64,000 bases of DNA from Endobacter medicaginis (GTDB lineage: Bacteria > Pseudomonadota > Alphaproteobacteria > Acetobacterales > Acetobacteraceae), in NCBI RefSeq assembly GCF_014192375.1, contig NZ_JACHXV010000004.1, positions 124,001-188,000 on the forward strand, in the 5' to 3' direction. The notes below the pieces were generated by a model. It was not told the DNA's origin and searched no databases. It saw nothing but the letters and a program-made list of their open reading frames with translations. Every line of letters starts with the position of its first letter. The first letter of the stretch is position 1. Shown one piece after another: positions 33,733 to 46,425 of the stretch. A program made the position numbers and the translations under genes.

Positions 33733-34644
33733 ATGAAATTGCATCACCTACGTGCGCTGGTCGCAATGGCCGACGCCGGGACGTTCAATGCCGCCGCCGA
33801 GACGCTGCATATCACGCAGGGCGCGCTGAGCAAGGCGATCAAGGAACTGGAAGCCTCACTGGGGATCGCGCTCTTCGAGCGCTCGAACAGGGGCGTCCGC
33901 CTTACTGCACAGGGGCATCGTCTGGTGATCCATGCCCGCCACATCGGCGAGAGCGTAAGACGCGCCAAGGATGACCTTCACGAGACCGAGGATGGCGGAC
34001 GCGTCATCGCCACCATCGGTGTCACGCCCGTCGTGTCGATCATGCGCGAGATCAGCGACGCGATCATCGCGTTCCGCCGCCACAATCCGAAGACCCGTCT
34101 GCGGGTTCTGGAGATGAGACCCAGCCAGATGATGCAGGAGCTGCGCGACGGCACGCTCGATTTCGCCGTCAGTTCGCAGATGCCAATCAACAGCCGCCCG
34201 GACGAGTGCGTGTTGCTCAGACAGATCCCCACCCTTGTCACCTGCCACAAGGCTCACAAGCTGCGCGGAGCCGACAGCGTACGAGATCTGCTCGACGAAG
34301 AATGGGTGGCACAGGACTCGATGGACGACGTGACGTCGCCGTTCTACCGAATGTTCACCGAGCTCGGACTGCCGTTTCCCCAGCGGGTAACGGAATGTAC
34401 GGCTTCCGTCACCGCCCATCTGCTGGCCGTGCATACCGACAGCATCATGCTTCTGTCGGGTGCGTCCTTCACCCATCAGACGATCCTGCAGTCACTGGTG
34501 CCGATCCGGGTCCGCGAGACACTCCCGTCACGCGATCTGGTGCTGATCGCACGTAATCGACATGTTTTTGCGGCGCCGGTGCTGCGGCTCTACGAGACAT
34601 TCCGCAAGACCCTGTCCAGCCCGGAGCGGTCCAGCACGCTCTGA
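33733..34644 (+). CDS. LysR family transcriptional regulator
   Basis: A 303-residue LTTR. The N-terminal winged helix (1-60) reads MKLHHLRALVAMADAGTFNAAA then ITQGALSKAIKELEASLG; the remainder is a periplasmic-binding-like effector domain. The ATG at 33733 follows a GGGAGGGGCGG ribosome region and gives the family N terminus, so the 25 extra upstream codons are not used. It points the same way as the transporter, amidase and TonB-receptor genes that follow, and a dyad in the 34645-34777 gap could be its site. GATATCTG occurs twice upstream of it (33670 and 33709). Confidence 0.88.
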   Translation: MKLHHLRALVAMADAGTFNAAAETLHITQGALSKAIKELEASLGIALFERSNRGVRLTAQGHRLVIHARHIGESVRRAKDDLHETEDGGRVIATIGVTPVVSIMREISDAIIAFRRHNPKTRLRVLEMRPSQMMQELRDGTLDFAVSSQMPINSRPDECVLLRQIPTLVTCHKAHKLRGADSVRDLLDEEWVAQDSMDDVTSPFYRMFTELGLPFPQRVTECTASVTAHLLAVHTDSIMLLSGASFTHQTILQSLVPIRVRETLPSRDLVLIARNRHVFAAPVLRLYETFRKTLSSPERSSTL

Positions 34645-34689
34645 GAAACGGTTCCAGTGGCGGATCATGCCCTCCACGCGGCCGGGATC

Positions 34690-34714
34690 AATTTTCATAC
34701 CCTTGAATAAAATT
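34690..34714 (+). promoter_or_regulatory. AT-rich dyad upstream of the MHS transporter, candidate LysR box
   Basis: AATTTT and AAAATT, perfect 6-base arms around a 13-base spacer, 63 bases before the transporter ATG. The region also contains T-N11-A spacings typical of LysR sites and a TAAAAT -10-like hexamer without a good -35, as expected for an activator-dependent promoter. Confidence 0.45.
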
Positions 34715-34777
34715 ACGCTGCCTCATCGCATCCGTCACGATAGGTTCACAACGGAAGCACAATGAAGAGGCAGCAAC

Positions 34778-36082
34778 ATGGCTTGCCACGCAACTAACGT
34801 CACCGAGATGCAAATTGACGCTTTCCATCATGGGGAATTCGGAAAGTCATCAAAAATCGGCACCATGGCAGCAGTGACCGGAAACGCGCTCGAAGTCTAT
34901 GACTTTACTGTATACAGCTTTTTTTCAATCTACATTTCTCGTGAATTCTTTCCGGTGGGCAGCGAACTCGTATCGCTGCTCGTCTCGCTGGCCACGTTCG
35001 GCGTGGGATTTTTCATCCGGCCGTTCGGGGCGGTGCTCATCGGCCATTACGCCGACCGGCATGGCCGCAAGCCGGCCCTGACATTGACCATCGGCCTGAT
35101 GTTCATCGGAACCGCGGCCATCGCATTCACCCCGTCCTACGCGCAGATCGGCATCGCCGCGCCGCTGCTGGTGGTCGTCGGACGGCTGCTGCAGGGCTTC
35201 TCCTCGGGCGGCGAGATCGGAACGGCCACGACCTGGCTGCTCGAAAGCACTGTCCGTCGACGGCGCTGCGAGCTGGTAAGCTGGCAGGCGGCCAGCCAGG
35301 GCGCCGCCGCAGCGTTCGGCGCCCTCGTGGGGCTTTCGCTGCACGCCCTCGTGCCCGAGACCGCCATGCAGGCCTGGGGATGGCGCACCGCCTTTCTCAT
35401 CGCGCTGCTGATCGGTCCGGTCGGTCTGTATATCCGCGCCAAGCTGCGCGAGACGGCGCTGCCCGCCACGGACGTTGCGCTGCACTGGTTCGACATCTTC
35501 GCCGCTGAATGGAAGATCCTGCTCCAGGGGGTCCTGCTGATGGCAGGCAGCACGGTCTCCTCGTACGTCATGATCTACTACATGCCGGTCTATCTGGTGC
35601 GTTCGCTCGGGTTTTCTCAGACCCTGGCGTTTGTCGTGCCGTGCATCGCCGGCCTCACCATGCTGATCGTCAGCCCGCTCGGCGGACGCTTGGCCGATCG
35701 CCACAAACTGCGCCGGTCCCTGCCGCTCGGACTGGGCGTGGTACAGATGGTACTGATCCTGCCGCTGTTTCATCTGCTGGTGTCGAAATCGCCGATGCTC
35801 GTGATTCTCCCGGCGATGTCGGCGTTCTTCGCCTTGGGCGCTCTGGGCTCCGGCGCGGGGACGGCCCTGATGATCGAGGCCTTTCCGCGTCGCCACCGCG
35901 CGGCCGGAATGGCGATCTCCTATAGCTGCGGTGTCACCGTCTTCGGAGGGTTCGCTCCGATGATCGTCACCTGGTTGATCTCGGTCACCCACAGCGTCAT
36001 GGCGCCGGCCTGGTACCTGCTCGCGGCCACGACCATCAGCCTGATAACGGTGCTCTTCTATCCACCGGAAAACGCGAAATAA
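34778..36082 (+). CDS. MFS transporter, metabolite:H+ symporter (MHS/ProP-ShiA) family
   Basis: A 434-residue inner-membrane protein with 12 predicted helices. MHS marks are GNALEVYDFTVYSFFSIYIS in helix 1, GFFIRPFGAVLIGHYADRHGRKPAL in the helix 2-3 region and GRLLQGFSSGGEIG in helix 4. Family members import organic acids, betaines, proline or shikimate with protons. An AGAGG ribosome site is seven bases before the ATG. It stands between lysR and the amidase, so its substrate is probably the amide taken up by the TonB receptor or the carboxylic acid released by the amidase. Confidence 0.87.
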   Translation: MACHATNVTEMQIDAFHHGEFGKSSKIGTMAAVTGNALEVYDFTVYSFFSIYISREFFPVGSELVSLLVSLATFGVGFFIRPFGAVLIGHYADRHGRKPALTLTIGLMFIGTAAIAFTPSYAQIGIAAPLLVVVGRLLQGFSSGGEIGTATTWLLESTVRRRRCELVSWQAASQGAAAAFGALVGLSLHALVPETAMQAWGWRTAFLIALLIGPVGLYIRAKLRETALPATDVALHWFDIFAAEWKILLQGVLLMAGSTVSSYVMIYYMPVYLVRSLGFSQTLAFVVPCIAGLTMLIVSPLGGRLADRHKLRRSLPLGLGVVQMVLILPLFHLLVSKSPMLVILPAMSAFFALGALGSGAGTALMIEAFPRRHRAAGMAISYSCGVTVFGGFAPMIVTWLISVTHSVMAPAWYLLAATTISLITVLFYPPENAK

Positions 36083-36133
36083 GCCTCGACGACGCGACCG
36101 TCGGTTTTCCCAAAGCAATATCGAGAACCCGAA

Positions 36134-37564
36134 ATGAATCACATTGACTCGACCGGTTCGCCGGCCGACCTCAGCGCACGCGATCTTCACGAACGCTATC
36201 GCGACGGCTCCCTCTCGCCGGTTGACGTCGTCCGCTCGGTGCTCGATCGGATCGAGGCATGCGAGCCTGCCCTGCATGCCACCTACGCGATCAGCGCCGA
36301 CGCGGCACTGGCGGAGGCCCGGGCATCGGAGACACGCTGGCGCGGCAACGCTTCGCTCGGCCCGCTGGACGGCGTCCCGGTCACGGTCAAGGAGAACGTC
36401 GCCAGCAAGGGCACTCCGGTCCCGCTGGGCAGCGCGGCGAGCGACCTCGTCCCCGCCGAGGACGATGCACCGCCGATGGCACGGCTTCGCGAAGCAGGCG
36501 CCATCCTGGTGACCAAGACCACGATGCCGGATTTCGGTCTCCTGGCGGCCGCACCCTCCAGCTTCCATGCACTGACACGCAACCCGTGGGACCTTAGCCG
36601 AACCCCGGGCGGATCGAGCTCCGGAGCCGCCGCCGCCGCGGCGGCCGGCTACGGACCACTGCATGTCGGCACCGACATCGGCGGCTCCATCCGCATTCCC
36701 GCCGGCTTCTGCGGCGTCTTCGGTCTCAAGCCAAGCTGGGGGCGCGTTCCGCATCTCAATCCGTATTTCCTGCGTGTTACCGGACCGATCACGCGCGAGG
36801 TTGCCGACGCAGCAAAGATGATGGAGGTCCTGTCCCTACCGGACGAGCGCGACTACATGAGCCTGCCTTACCAGCCGCTGCCCTGGAGCGATCTCGCGCC
36901 CACCGACCTGAGGGGTCTTCGGCTGGCACTGCTGCTGGATGCTGGCAGCGACCTTGCTGTCGATCCGGAAGTGGTCGCTGCGGTGAGCGGCGCTGCGAGA
37001 ATTCTCGAGGCACAGGGAGCGACGATCGTGCCAGTCGACAACTGGGTCGAAGACGAGATGCGGCAGGGTTTCAGCACCTTCATGCATATCCGCGCGGCAG
37101 CCGATCTGGAGGAACTCAGGCCGGAGCAGCAGCAAAAGCTCCATCCCATCATCCGCGAGGCGATCGCGCGGCAACCCGAGATCGACGCAAAGGCGCTCCA
37201 TCGGGCGCAACGCAGTGTTCTCGCCATGAAGCAGCGGACGACTCAGGTGAGCGCCGGGTTCGATTTCGTGCTGTCGCCGGTGTCGCCCGGACCCGCTTTC
37301 GCCGCGGAACTGTGGTGTGCGGATCCTGAGATCGGAATCGTGAGCGATACCGTGTTCACGTCCGTCCACAACGTCTCGGGACAGCCAGCGGCCTCGATCA
37401 CGTGCGGCTACACGAAAGCCGGCCTGCCGATCGGCCTGCAGATCGCCGGCCGCCGGTTCGACGACGTCGGCGTGCTGAGGCTGTCGCGTGCCTGGGAACT
37501 GCTGCGTCCCGAGCCGCGCGCCTGGCCCACGCAACAGGTCATTCGATCGGCCGCGATGACCTGA
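36134..37564 (+). CDS. Amidase (amidase-signature family)
   Basis: A 476-residue cytoplasmic amidase. The triad is intact: Lys86 in VPVTVKENV, cis-Ser162 in GGSSSGAAAA and nucleophile Ser185 in GTDIGGSIRIP. It lacks a signal peptide and is not the GatA type, since no gatB or gatC is nearby. The sequence is of the general aryl/alkyl-amide hydrolase kind and shares little detail with the AtzE protein encoded at 10318. It is 51 bases after the MHS gene and 146 before the TonB receptor. Likely role: cleavage of an imported amide to an acid and an amine or ammonia; the exact substrate is not evident. Confidence 0.85.
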   Translation: MNHIDSTGSPADLSARDLHERYRDGSLSPVDVVRSVLDRIEACEPALHATYAISADAALAEARASETRWRGNASLGPLDGVPVTVKENVASKGTPVPLGSAASDLVPAEDDAPPMARLREAGAILVTKTTMPDFGLLAAAPSSFHALTRNPWDLSRTPGGSSSGAAAAAAAGYGPLHVGTDIGGSIRIPAGFCGVFGLKPSWGRVPHLNPYFLRVTGPITREVADAAKMMEVLSLPDERDYMSLPYQPLPWSDLAPTDLRGLRLALLLDAGSDLAVDPEVVAAVSGAARILEAQGATIVPVDNWVEDEMRQGFSTFMHIRAAADLEELRPEQQQKLHPIIREAIARQPEIDAKALHRAQRSVLAMKQRTTQVSAGFDFVLSPVSPGPAFAAELWCADPEIGIVSDTVFTSVHNVSGQPAASITCGYTKAGLPIGLQIAGRRFDDVGVLRLSRAWELLRPEPRAWPTQQVIRSAAMT

Positions 37565-37710
37565 TCGACCGCAAGGCCTCCATGCGCCGCGCCACCGCAC
37601 ACCGATCAATGAAATCGCGAAGCGAGCCACGCGCGAGGGACAGGATCGGGGTCGGCCGCGCACGACATCCACAAGACCGGAAAGAGTTTTCGCAAGTTAG
37701 GAAACAACGC

Positions 37711-40038
37711 ATGTCCTCACGACAAGGTGCCGCTCTCGTCTGCGTCCTGCTCGACAGCACGGTCATGACAGATCCTGCAGCAAGGGCGGCGACAGGGTCC
37801 GGCCCGAAGGCGGATGTCGCTCACGCCTCGGCACAGATGCGCCCCGCCTCTCCAGCGTCGCACGGCACGGGCCGCCGAACCCGCATCGCGACAGCGGAGG
37901 AGACGCTCAACGTTACCGCGTCGCGCAACGCCTTTCGCTTCTCCAGCGCGCAGCACATCGCCGATTCCGCAACCCGGATCAGCGCCGAGGAACTCATCAA
38001 CCGCAACGTCGTCGCGGCGACCGACCTGCAGCAGATCGTTCCCAACGTGACGATTCAGACGATGAACGGAACCTCGACGGTCAACTACCTCGTGCGCGGC
38101 ATCGGCATGAACGACTACACTCAGAACGCAATGCCTTCCGTTCTGACCTACGTCGACGGCGTGGCTTTCCCGCTCGCACAGATGAGCAATGGCATGCTGT
38201 TCGACCTGGGCTCGGTCGATGTCGTGCCGGGGCCGGTGGGCACCCAGCACGGACAGTCCGAGACCGGCGGCGAGATCAACATCCAGACCGCCGATCCGAC
38301 GCCGCAATGGCATGGCGGGGTCTCGCAGGACATCGCAAGTTACGCGCGCGCGCGGAGCAACTTCTTTCTCTCCGGACCGCTGTCACCGACCCTTTCGTGG
38401 CGACTGTCGGGACAGTCGCAGCAGGGCGGCGGGTGGCAAACGAGGCCACTCGATGGCGCGCATCTTGGAGACGCCAGCCAAGGCGCACTGAGATCGAAGC
38501 TGCGCTGGCAGCCGGATGACAAGACCGACATCACGCTGACCGGCCACTGGGTGCAGGACAATTCGGAGGTCGTCACTGGAAAGCCGTTCCTCAATGTCCA
38601 GCCGGTCGGGACGATACCGAAGATGGGTTTCGAACAGGCGGTGTGGGACCTGCGGCCACAGTTCGCAGCCCTCGTGGGACGTCCGGCCGGCATCAAGCCC
38701 TCCGAGCACAACACGTTCTGGGGCTCGGATTTGAGGGCGTCGCGCGTGCTCGGCCCGGTCACGCTGAGCGCCATCAGCGCATTCGAAACGGAGCGGATCG
38801 CCGAATACACCGATCAGGACGCCACCCAGTATGCGACCGGCGACCAATACCGCAATGTGGTTGCGAATTCGTTCTCACAGGAGATCGACCTGCGGAATAC
38901 GGATCGGCAGTCCCGCTTCCAGTGGAGCGTGGGCGCCTATTACAACCGGGTTCGCATGGCGCAGCAGTTCTTCTACGACTTCACCAACTACCTGCCGCAG
39001 CGCGGCTATCTGTCGGAAACGTCCTACCGGCAGAACCAGCAGACGTTTTCGCAGTTCGCCCACGCGTCATATCGGTTCGCACATGACGTCACGCTGTTCG
39101 GCGGGATCACGCACGAGGCCGATGACCGCCAGCTTCTGGGGCTGAGGACGCGGCGGTTCGGCGTCAGCGACCTTCACTTCGACAACGAAGCGACATCGGC
39201 AAACCAGTTCAGCGGTGTCGCGGGGATACAGTGGCAGCCCACGTCGAAGACGATGACCTATTTCAAGGTCTCGAAGGGGTTCAAACCCGGCGGTTTCACT
39301 GCCAACAATACCGTCATTCAACAGCAGCTTGCGCCTTACAAGCCGGAAACACTGCTGGCCTACGAACTGGGCTTCAAGAGCGACATCATCTCCCAGGTAT
39401 TGCGGCTCAACGGCGCCGCATTCTTCTACGACTACCACGACCAGCAGGTGCTGACCTCGCTCCTGGTGCCGAACTACGGGCCGATCGGCGTGTTTCTCAA
39501 TGCTCCCAAATCGCAGGTCTGGGGCATCGAACTGAGCGCCGGGCTCCATCCGATCAAACATGTCTTTCTTAGCGGCAACATGGGCTACCAGCGCGCGACC
39601 TATCAGAACTACCAGGCGCTCGATACGACGGCGGTCGCGGCCTATGCCAAGGCGCATAACGGGACGTGGCAAGCCTTCTACACAGACTACGCTGGGGTCG
39701 ATACCGGCCTGCCGAAGCTCTCGCTTAACGGCACCGCTGAATACCGGTTCGAACCGTTCAGGCGTTACGAATGGGCCAACGGCGTCGATGGAAGCTATCG
39801 CGGTGCGCAAGCTCTCAGCCCGGGCGTCAGCTCCGGGCCGTTTCTGCTGCCGGCATATTTCCTGCTGGGAGCCCATTCGACCCTACGTCCAGCATCGGGC
39901 CGCTGGTCGCTCACGGTCTATGCCTCGAACATCTTGCAACGACACTACCAGATCAGCGCCGGCATGGTCACCACGACCTACTACTACATTCCCGCAGCAC
40001 CTCGTTTTATCGGCGGACGGTTCGGCGTCAGTTTCTGA
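37711..40038 (+). CDS. TonB-dependent outer-membrane receptor
   Basis: A 775-residue 22-strand beta-barrel receptor for active uptake across the outer membrane. A TonB-box-like EETLNVTA lies near residue 67. The plug domain (about 85-195) has DLQQIVPNVTIQ, YLVRGIGMNDY and PSVLTYVDGVAF, and the barrel ends in Phe (RFGVSF). This is the sphingomonad-like class used for plant compounds, vitamins or metals; there is no siderophore gene nearby. The ATG has AGGAAA eight bases upstream. The N terminus is a poor signal peptide (an Asp interrupts the hydrophobic core ALVCVLLDSTVM), so export needs confirmation. It closes the lysR-MHS-amidase cluster. Confidence 0.87.
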   Translation: MSSRQGAALVCVLLDSTVMTDPAARAATGSGPKADVAHASAQMRPASPASHGTGRRTRIATAEETLNVTASRNAFRFSSAQHIADSATRISAEELINRNVVAATDLQQIVPNVTIQTMNGTSTVNYLVRGIGMNDYTQNAMPSVLTYVDGVAFPLAQMSNGMLFDLGSVDVVPGPVGTQHGQSETGGEINIQTADPTPQWHGGVSQDIASYARARSNFFLSGPLSPTLSWRLSGQSQQGGGWQTRPLDGAHLGDASQGALRSKLRWQPDDKTDITLTGHWVQDNSEVVTGKPFLNVQPVGTIPKMGFEQAVWDLRPQFAALVGRPAGIKPSEHNTFWGSDLRASRVLGPVTLSAISAFETERIAEYTDQDATQYATGDQYRNVVANSFSQEIDLRNTDRQSRFQWSVGAYYNRVRMAQQFFYDFTNYLPQRGYLSETSYRQNQQTFSQFAHASYRFAHDVTLFGGITHEADDRQLLGLRTRRFGVSDLHFDNEATSANQFSGVAGIQWQPTSKTMTYFKVSKGFKPGGFTANNTVIQQQLAPYKPETLLAYELGFKSDIISQVLRLNGAAFFYDYHDQQVLTSLLVPNYGPIGVFLNAPKSQVWGIELSAGLHPIKHVFLSGNMGYQRATYQNYQALDTTAVAAYAKAHNGTWQAFYTDYAGVDTGLPKLSLNGTAEYRFEPFRRYEWANGVDGSYRGAQALSPGVSSGPFLLPAYFLLGAHSTLRPASGRWSLTVYASNILQRHYQISAGMVTTTYYYIPAAPRFIGGRFGVSF

Positions 40039-40040
40039 CA

Positions 40041-40055
40041 GAGGGGATTCCCCTC
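40041..40055 (+). terminator. Short hairpin after the TonB-receptor gene
   Basis: GAGGGG-ATT-CCCCTC, six perfect pairs starting two bases after the stop. No T-run follows, so termination would be weak. Confidence 0.35.
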
Positions 40056-40107
40056 GTTCCAGGGGCCCGCTCGCTGCACCGTTCCGTGTCGTAGGAGCCT
40101 CGTGGGA

Positions 40108-40182
40108 TGGTGGGCGGTGACGGTTTCGAACCGCCGACCCTCTCGGTGTAAACGAGACGCTCTACCGCTGAGCTAACCGCCC
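40108..40182 (-). tRNA. tRNA-Val (anticodon UAC)
   Basis: The reverse strand gives acceptor GGGCGGT/ACCGCCC, D arm TAGCTCAGCGGTAGAGC, anticodon loop TTTACAC (UAC) and T arm GCGGTTCGAAACCGT, with discriminator A and an encoded CCA end. Confidence 0.96.
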
Positions 40183-40203
40183 AAACCGTTGCGAAGCGAT
40201 TCA

Positions 40204-40226
40204 GACCGCCGGCTTTACCGGCGGTC
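40204..40226 (-). terminator. Hairpin downstream of lon
   Basis: GACCGCCGG-CTTTA-CCGGCGGTC, nine perfect pairs, 18 bases after the lon stop on the minus strand. No T-run is present, so it may act as an RNA-stabilising stem as well as a terminator. Confidence 0.45.
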
Positions 40227-40243
40227 ATCGCACCCTGCCCGCT

Positions 40244-42691
<2,448 letters not shown>

Positions 42692-42763
42692 TGTCGATTG
42701 ACCTCCGATGGGACAGTCCGGCCCGTCCGCACCCGTTCGTGGCATGCGCAGCGCCGTCTGTGT

Positions 42764-42801
42764 CCTGCCCGCCTGCGTCCCGCATGGGCCCGCCGGGCAG
42801 G
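42764..42801 (-). terminator. Inverted repeat between clpX and lon
   Basis: CCTGCCCG and CGGGCAGG, perfect 8-base arms with a 22-base GC-rich loop, just after the clpX stop. There is no T-run. It may separate clpX and lon expression, but the evidence is only structural. Confidence 0.3.
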
Positions 42802-42814
42802 GATGATCCGTGCA

Positions 42815-44071
<1,257 letters not shown>

Positions 44072-44166
44072 TGCCACTCCCGCCCCGGGACCCCGTCTTG
44101 GCTTCGGGTCCCGGTCCTCGCCTGGAAGGTGATGCCCCTTGTTCTGGGCACAACCCTCCCGTTGTA

Positions 44167-44189
44167 TGAAACAGGGCAGGCCTGTTTCA
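44167..44189. promoter_or_regulatory. Perfect inverted repeat between clpP and clpX
   Basis: TGAAACAGG-GCAGG-CCTGTTTCA, nine perfect pairs. On the minus strand it begins six bases after a TTGACA consensus -35 (44196-44201), where a -10 should be. It could be an operator, or an RNA hairpin controlling clpX after clpP. The surrounding 44072-44238 gap has no gene. Confidence 0.45.
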
Positions 44190-44238
44190 GTCCCATGTCA
44201 AGCGCGCGATCGCCCCGACCGCGCGGTGACAGCCCAAT

Positions 44239-44883
44239 TCAGGCCTTCGCGGCGCCTTCCGCGTCGCGCGGATGCTTGCGCACCACCTCGTCGACCAAGC
44301 CGAATCCGACCGCCTCCTCCGCCGAGAGATAGGAGTCGCGGTCGAGCCTGGCCTCGATCGCCTCCAGGGTCTGCCCGGTATGCTGCTCGTAGATCTCGTT
44401 CAGCCGGCCGCGCAGGTAGAGGATCTCGCGGGCCTGGATCTCGATGTCGCTGGCCTGACCCTGCGCACCGCCCGAGGGCTGATGCACCATCACGCGCGCG
44501 TTGGGCAGGATGTAGCGCTTGCCCTTCTCGCCGGCGGCGAGCAGCAGCGAGCCCATCGAGGCCGCCTGGCCGATGCAGACGGTCGAGACCGGCGAGCGGA
44601 TATACTGCATCGTGTCGTAGATCGCGAGCCCGGCCGAGACCACGCCGCCGGGGCTGTTGATGTAGAACGAGATGTCCTTGCCCGGATTGGTGCTCTCGAG
44701 GAACAGCAGCTGGGCCGAGATCAGCGAAGCCACCCCGTCATAGACCGGACCGGTCAGGAAGATGATGCGCTCCTGGAGCAGGCGCGAATAGATGTCGAAA
44801 GCACGCTCGCCCCGGGCGGTCTGCTCGACCACCATCGGCACCAGCGCGTTGTTGTAGACCTCGACCGGATGACGGTCACGCAT
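44239..44883 (-). CDS. clpP: ATP-dependent Clp protease proteolytic subunit ClpP
   Basis: The standard 214-residue ClpP. Catalytic triad Ser109 in [11 protein letters not shown], His134 in MVHQPSGG and Asp183 in [10 protein letters not shown]. The N terminus ([30 protein letters not shown]) includes the usual propeptide and axial-loop region. The frame is open upstream to 45009, but ATG 44883 gives the family length; a start at MIKVGAV 25 codons earlier cannot be excluded. It sits between tig and clpX. The ClpP-like protein at 9383 is a separate paralogue. Confidence 0.97.
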   Translation of the reverse strand: MRDRHPVEVYNNALVPMVVEQTARGERAFDIYSRLLQERIIFLTGPVYDGVASLISAQLLFLESTNPGKDISFYINSPGGVVSAGLAIYDTMQYIRSPVSTVCIGQAASMGSLLLAAGEKGKRYILPNARVMVHQPSGGAQGQASDIEIQAREILYLRGRLNEIYEQHTGQTLEAIEARLDRDSYLSAEEAVGFGLVDEVVRKHPRDAEGAAKA

Positions 44884-44989
44884 AGCGCTCAAACCCCCGA
44901 TTACCCTGCCATCCGGGTGGACGGCGCCAACTTTGATCATGTCCCAAGGAAGATAGCGCGCTTTGGCGCCCGCACCAGACCCCCGAACG

Positions 44990-45033
44990 AAAAGGGCCCG
45001 GCCGGCCATGCCGGGCGGACCCCTTTTTTCTGA
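44990..45033 (-). terminator. Terminator after tig
   Basis: Read on the minus strand, a GC-rich stem (GGGTCCGCCCGGC with GCCGGCCGGGCCC, two mismatches) ends in TTTT. On the plus side a T6 run flanks it. It lies 60 bases after the tig stop and before clpP, so clpP probably has its own promoter as well. Confidence 0.55.
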
Positions 45034-45093
45034 ACCCGGGTGCCCGTCGTGGATTGCGTCCGGCGTGGTCAGATGGCGCAGGCCACAATAGGC

Positions 45094-46425
45094 TCAGAGG
45101 TCGGCGGGCGGCATCTCGGCCAGCTCTTCCGGCGTGACGGTCTTGTCCTCGACCTTGGCCAGCTCGATGACGTAGTCCACCACCTTGTTCTCGAAGATCG
45201 GACCCCGCAGCGATTCGGCGGCCTGCGGGTTCTTGGAGAAGAACTCGATCACCTGCTGTTCCTGACCGGGGTAGCGCATCGCCTCGGCGCGCATCGCCCC
45301 GAACAGCTCCTCCTGGGTCACCGAGATGTTGTTGACGCGGCCGGCTTCGGCTAGCAGCAGGCCCAGCTTCACCCGACGCTCGGCGATCTTGCGGTAATCG
45401 GCCTTCAGCGTCTCCTCGTCCTTGCCCTGGTCGTCCGCGTCCTGCTGGCCAGCCTTGCGGTCGGCCTCGACGCGTTGCCAGATGGCGCCGAATTCGGCAT
45501 CCACCATGCCCGGAGGGGCTTCGAAATCGGTCTTGTCGGCGAGCTGGTCGAGCAGTTCGCGCTTGATGCGCATGCGCGAAATCTGCTCGTACTCGCCGCG
45601 CACCTGACCGGCGATCGCCTCGCGGATCTCACCGATGTTCTCGAAGCCGATCTTCTCGGCCAGTGCATCGTCGAGTGCCGGGTCGATCGGGCGCTTGAGA
45701 TCATGGACGGTGATGTCGAAGGTCGCATCCTTCCCGGCCAGCTCGGTGGCGGTGTAGTCGGCCGGGAAGCTGACATTGATGGTGCGGGTGTCGCCCTTCT
45801 TCAGGCCGGCGAGCTGCTCGGTGAAGCCGGGGATGAAGCCCGGACCCTCGACCTCGACATCGACGCCGTTGGCGGTGCCGCCCTCGAAGGCCTCGCCGTC
45901 GATCTTGCCGACGAAATCGACGTTCAGCACCTCGCCCTTCTCGGCGCCGCGATCCTCCTCGATGGTCTCGAAGCTGCGCTGGCGACGGGCGATGTCGGTG
46001 AGCGCACGCTCGACCGTGGCATCGTCCACCTCGGCGGTCAGCCGGGTCAGCGAAAGCTCGGAGAAGTCAGGCAGGGTGATCTCGGGCAGCAGGTCGAGCG
46101 CAATCGAGAATTCCAGATCGCCCTTGCCGTCACCGCCGCGCACCAGTTCGACGCGCGGCTGGCCGGCGGGGCGCAGGGCGCGCCCGTCGAGCACCTCGCG
46201 GGTGGCGTCGTTGACGGTCTGCTCCAGCACCTCGCCCTCGACGGCCGCACCGTAGCGCTGGCGCACGATCGACAGCGGCACCTTGCCGGGACGGAAGCCC
46301 GGCATGTTCATGGTCTTTCCCAGCTCGACCAGCCGCGCGCTGCGCTTGCTCTCCAGCGCATCGGCGGGCACGGTGACGGTGAAGCCGCGCTTGAGCCCCT
46401 CGGAGAGCGTCTCGGTGACCTGCAT
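45094..46425 (-). CDS. tig: Trigger factor (ribosome-bound chaperone and prolyl isomerase)
   Basis: A 443-residue chaperone that meets nascent chains at the ribosome exit. The N-terminal ribosome-binding domain has the GFRPGKVPLSIVRQRYG signature near residue 43. The FKBP-type PPIase domain (about 150-245) shows EVLNVDFVGKIDGEAFEGG and GFIPGFTEQLAGLKKGD. The C-terminal helical domain is complete and ends EELAEMPPADL. It opens the tig-clpP-clpX-lon cluster; tRNA-Leu lies upstream. Confidence 0.96.
   Translation of the reverse strand: MQVTETLSEGLKRGFTVTVPADALESKRSARLVELGKTMNMPGFRPGKVPLSIVRQRYGAAVEGEVLEQTVNDATREVLDGRALRPAGQPRVELVRGGDGKGDLEFSIALDLLPEITLPDFSELSLTRLTAEVDDATVERALTDIARRQRSFETIEEDRGAEKGEVLNVDFVGKIDGEAFEGGTANGVDVEVEGPGFIPGFTEQLAGLKKGDTRTINVSFPADYTATELAGKDATFDITVHDLKRPIDPALDDALAEKIGFENIGEIREAIAGQVRGEYEQISRMRIKRELLDQLADKTDFEAPPGMVDAEFGAIWQRVEADRKAGQQDADDQGKDEETLKADYRKIAERRVKLGLLLAEAGRVNNISVTQEELFGAMRAEAMRYPGQEQQVIEFFSKNPQAAESLRGPIFENKVVDYVIELAKVEDKTVTPEELAEMPPADL

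Noticed and set aside
40028-40228. A 66-codon minus-strand frame over tRNA-Val
   Set aside because: It is a translation of the tRNA itself (VSSAVERLVYTERVGGSKP), a known false gene pattern.
44163-44202. A heat-shock (RpoH) promoter for clpX
   Set aside because: CTTGAC is present but no CCTAT-like -10 lies at the correct distance.
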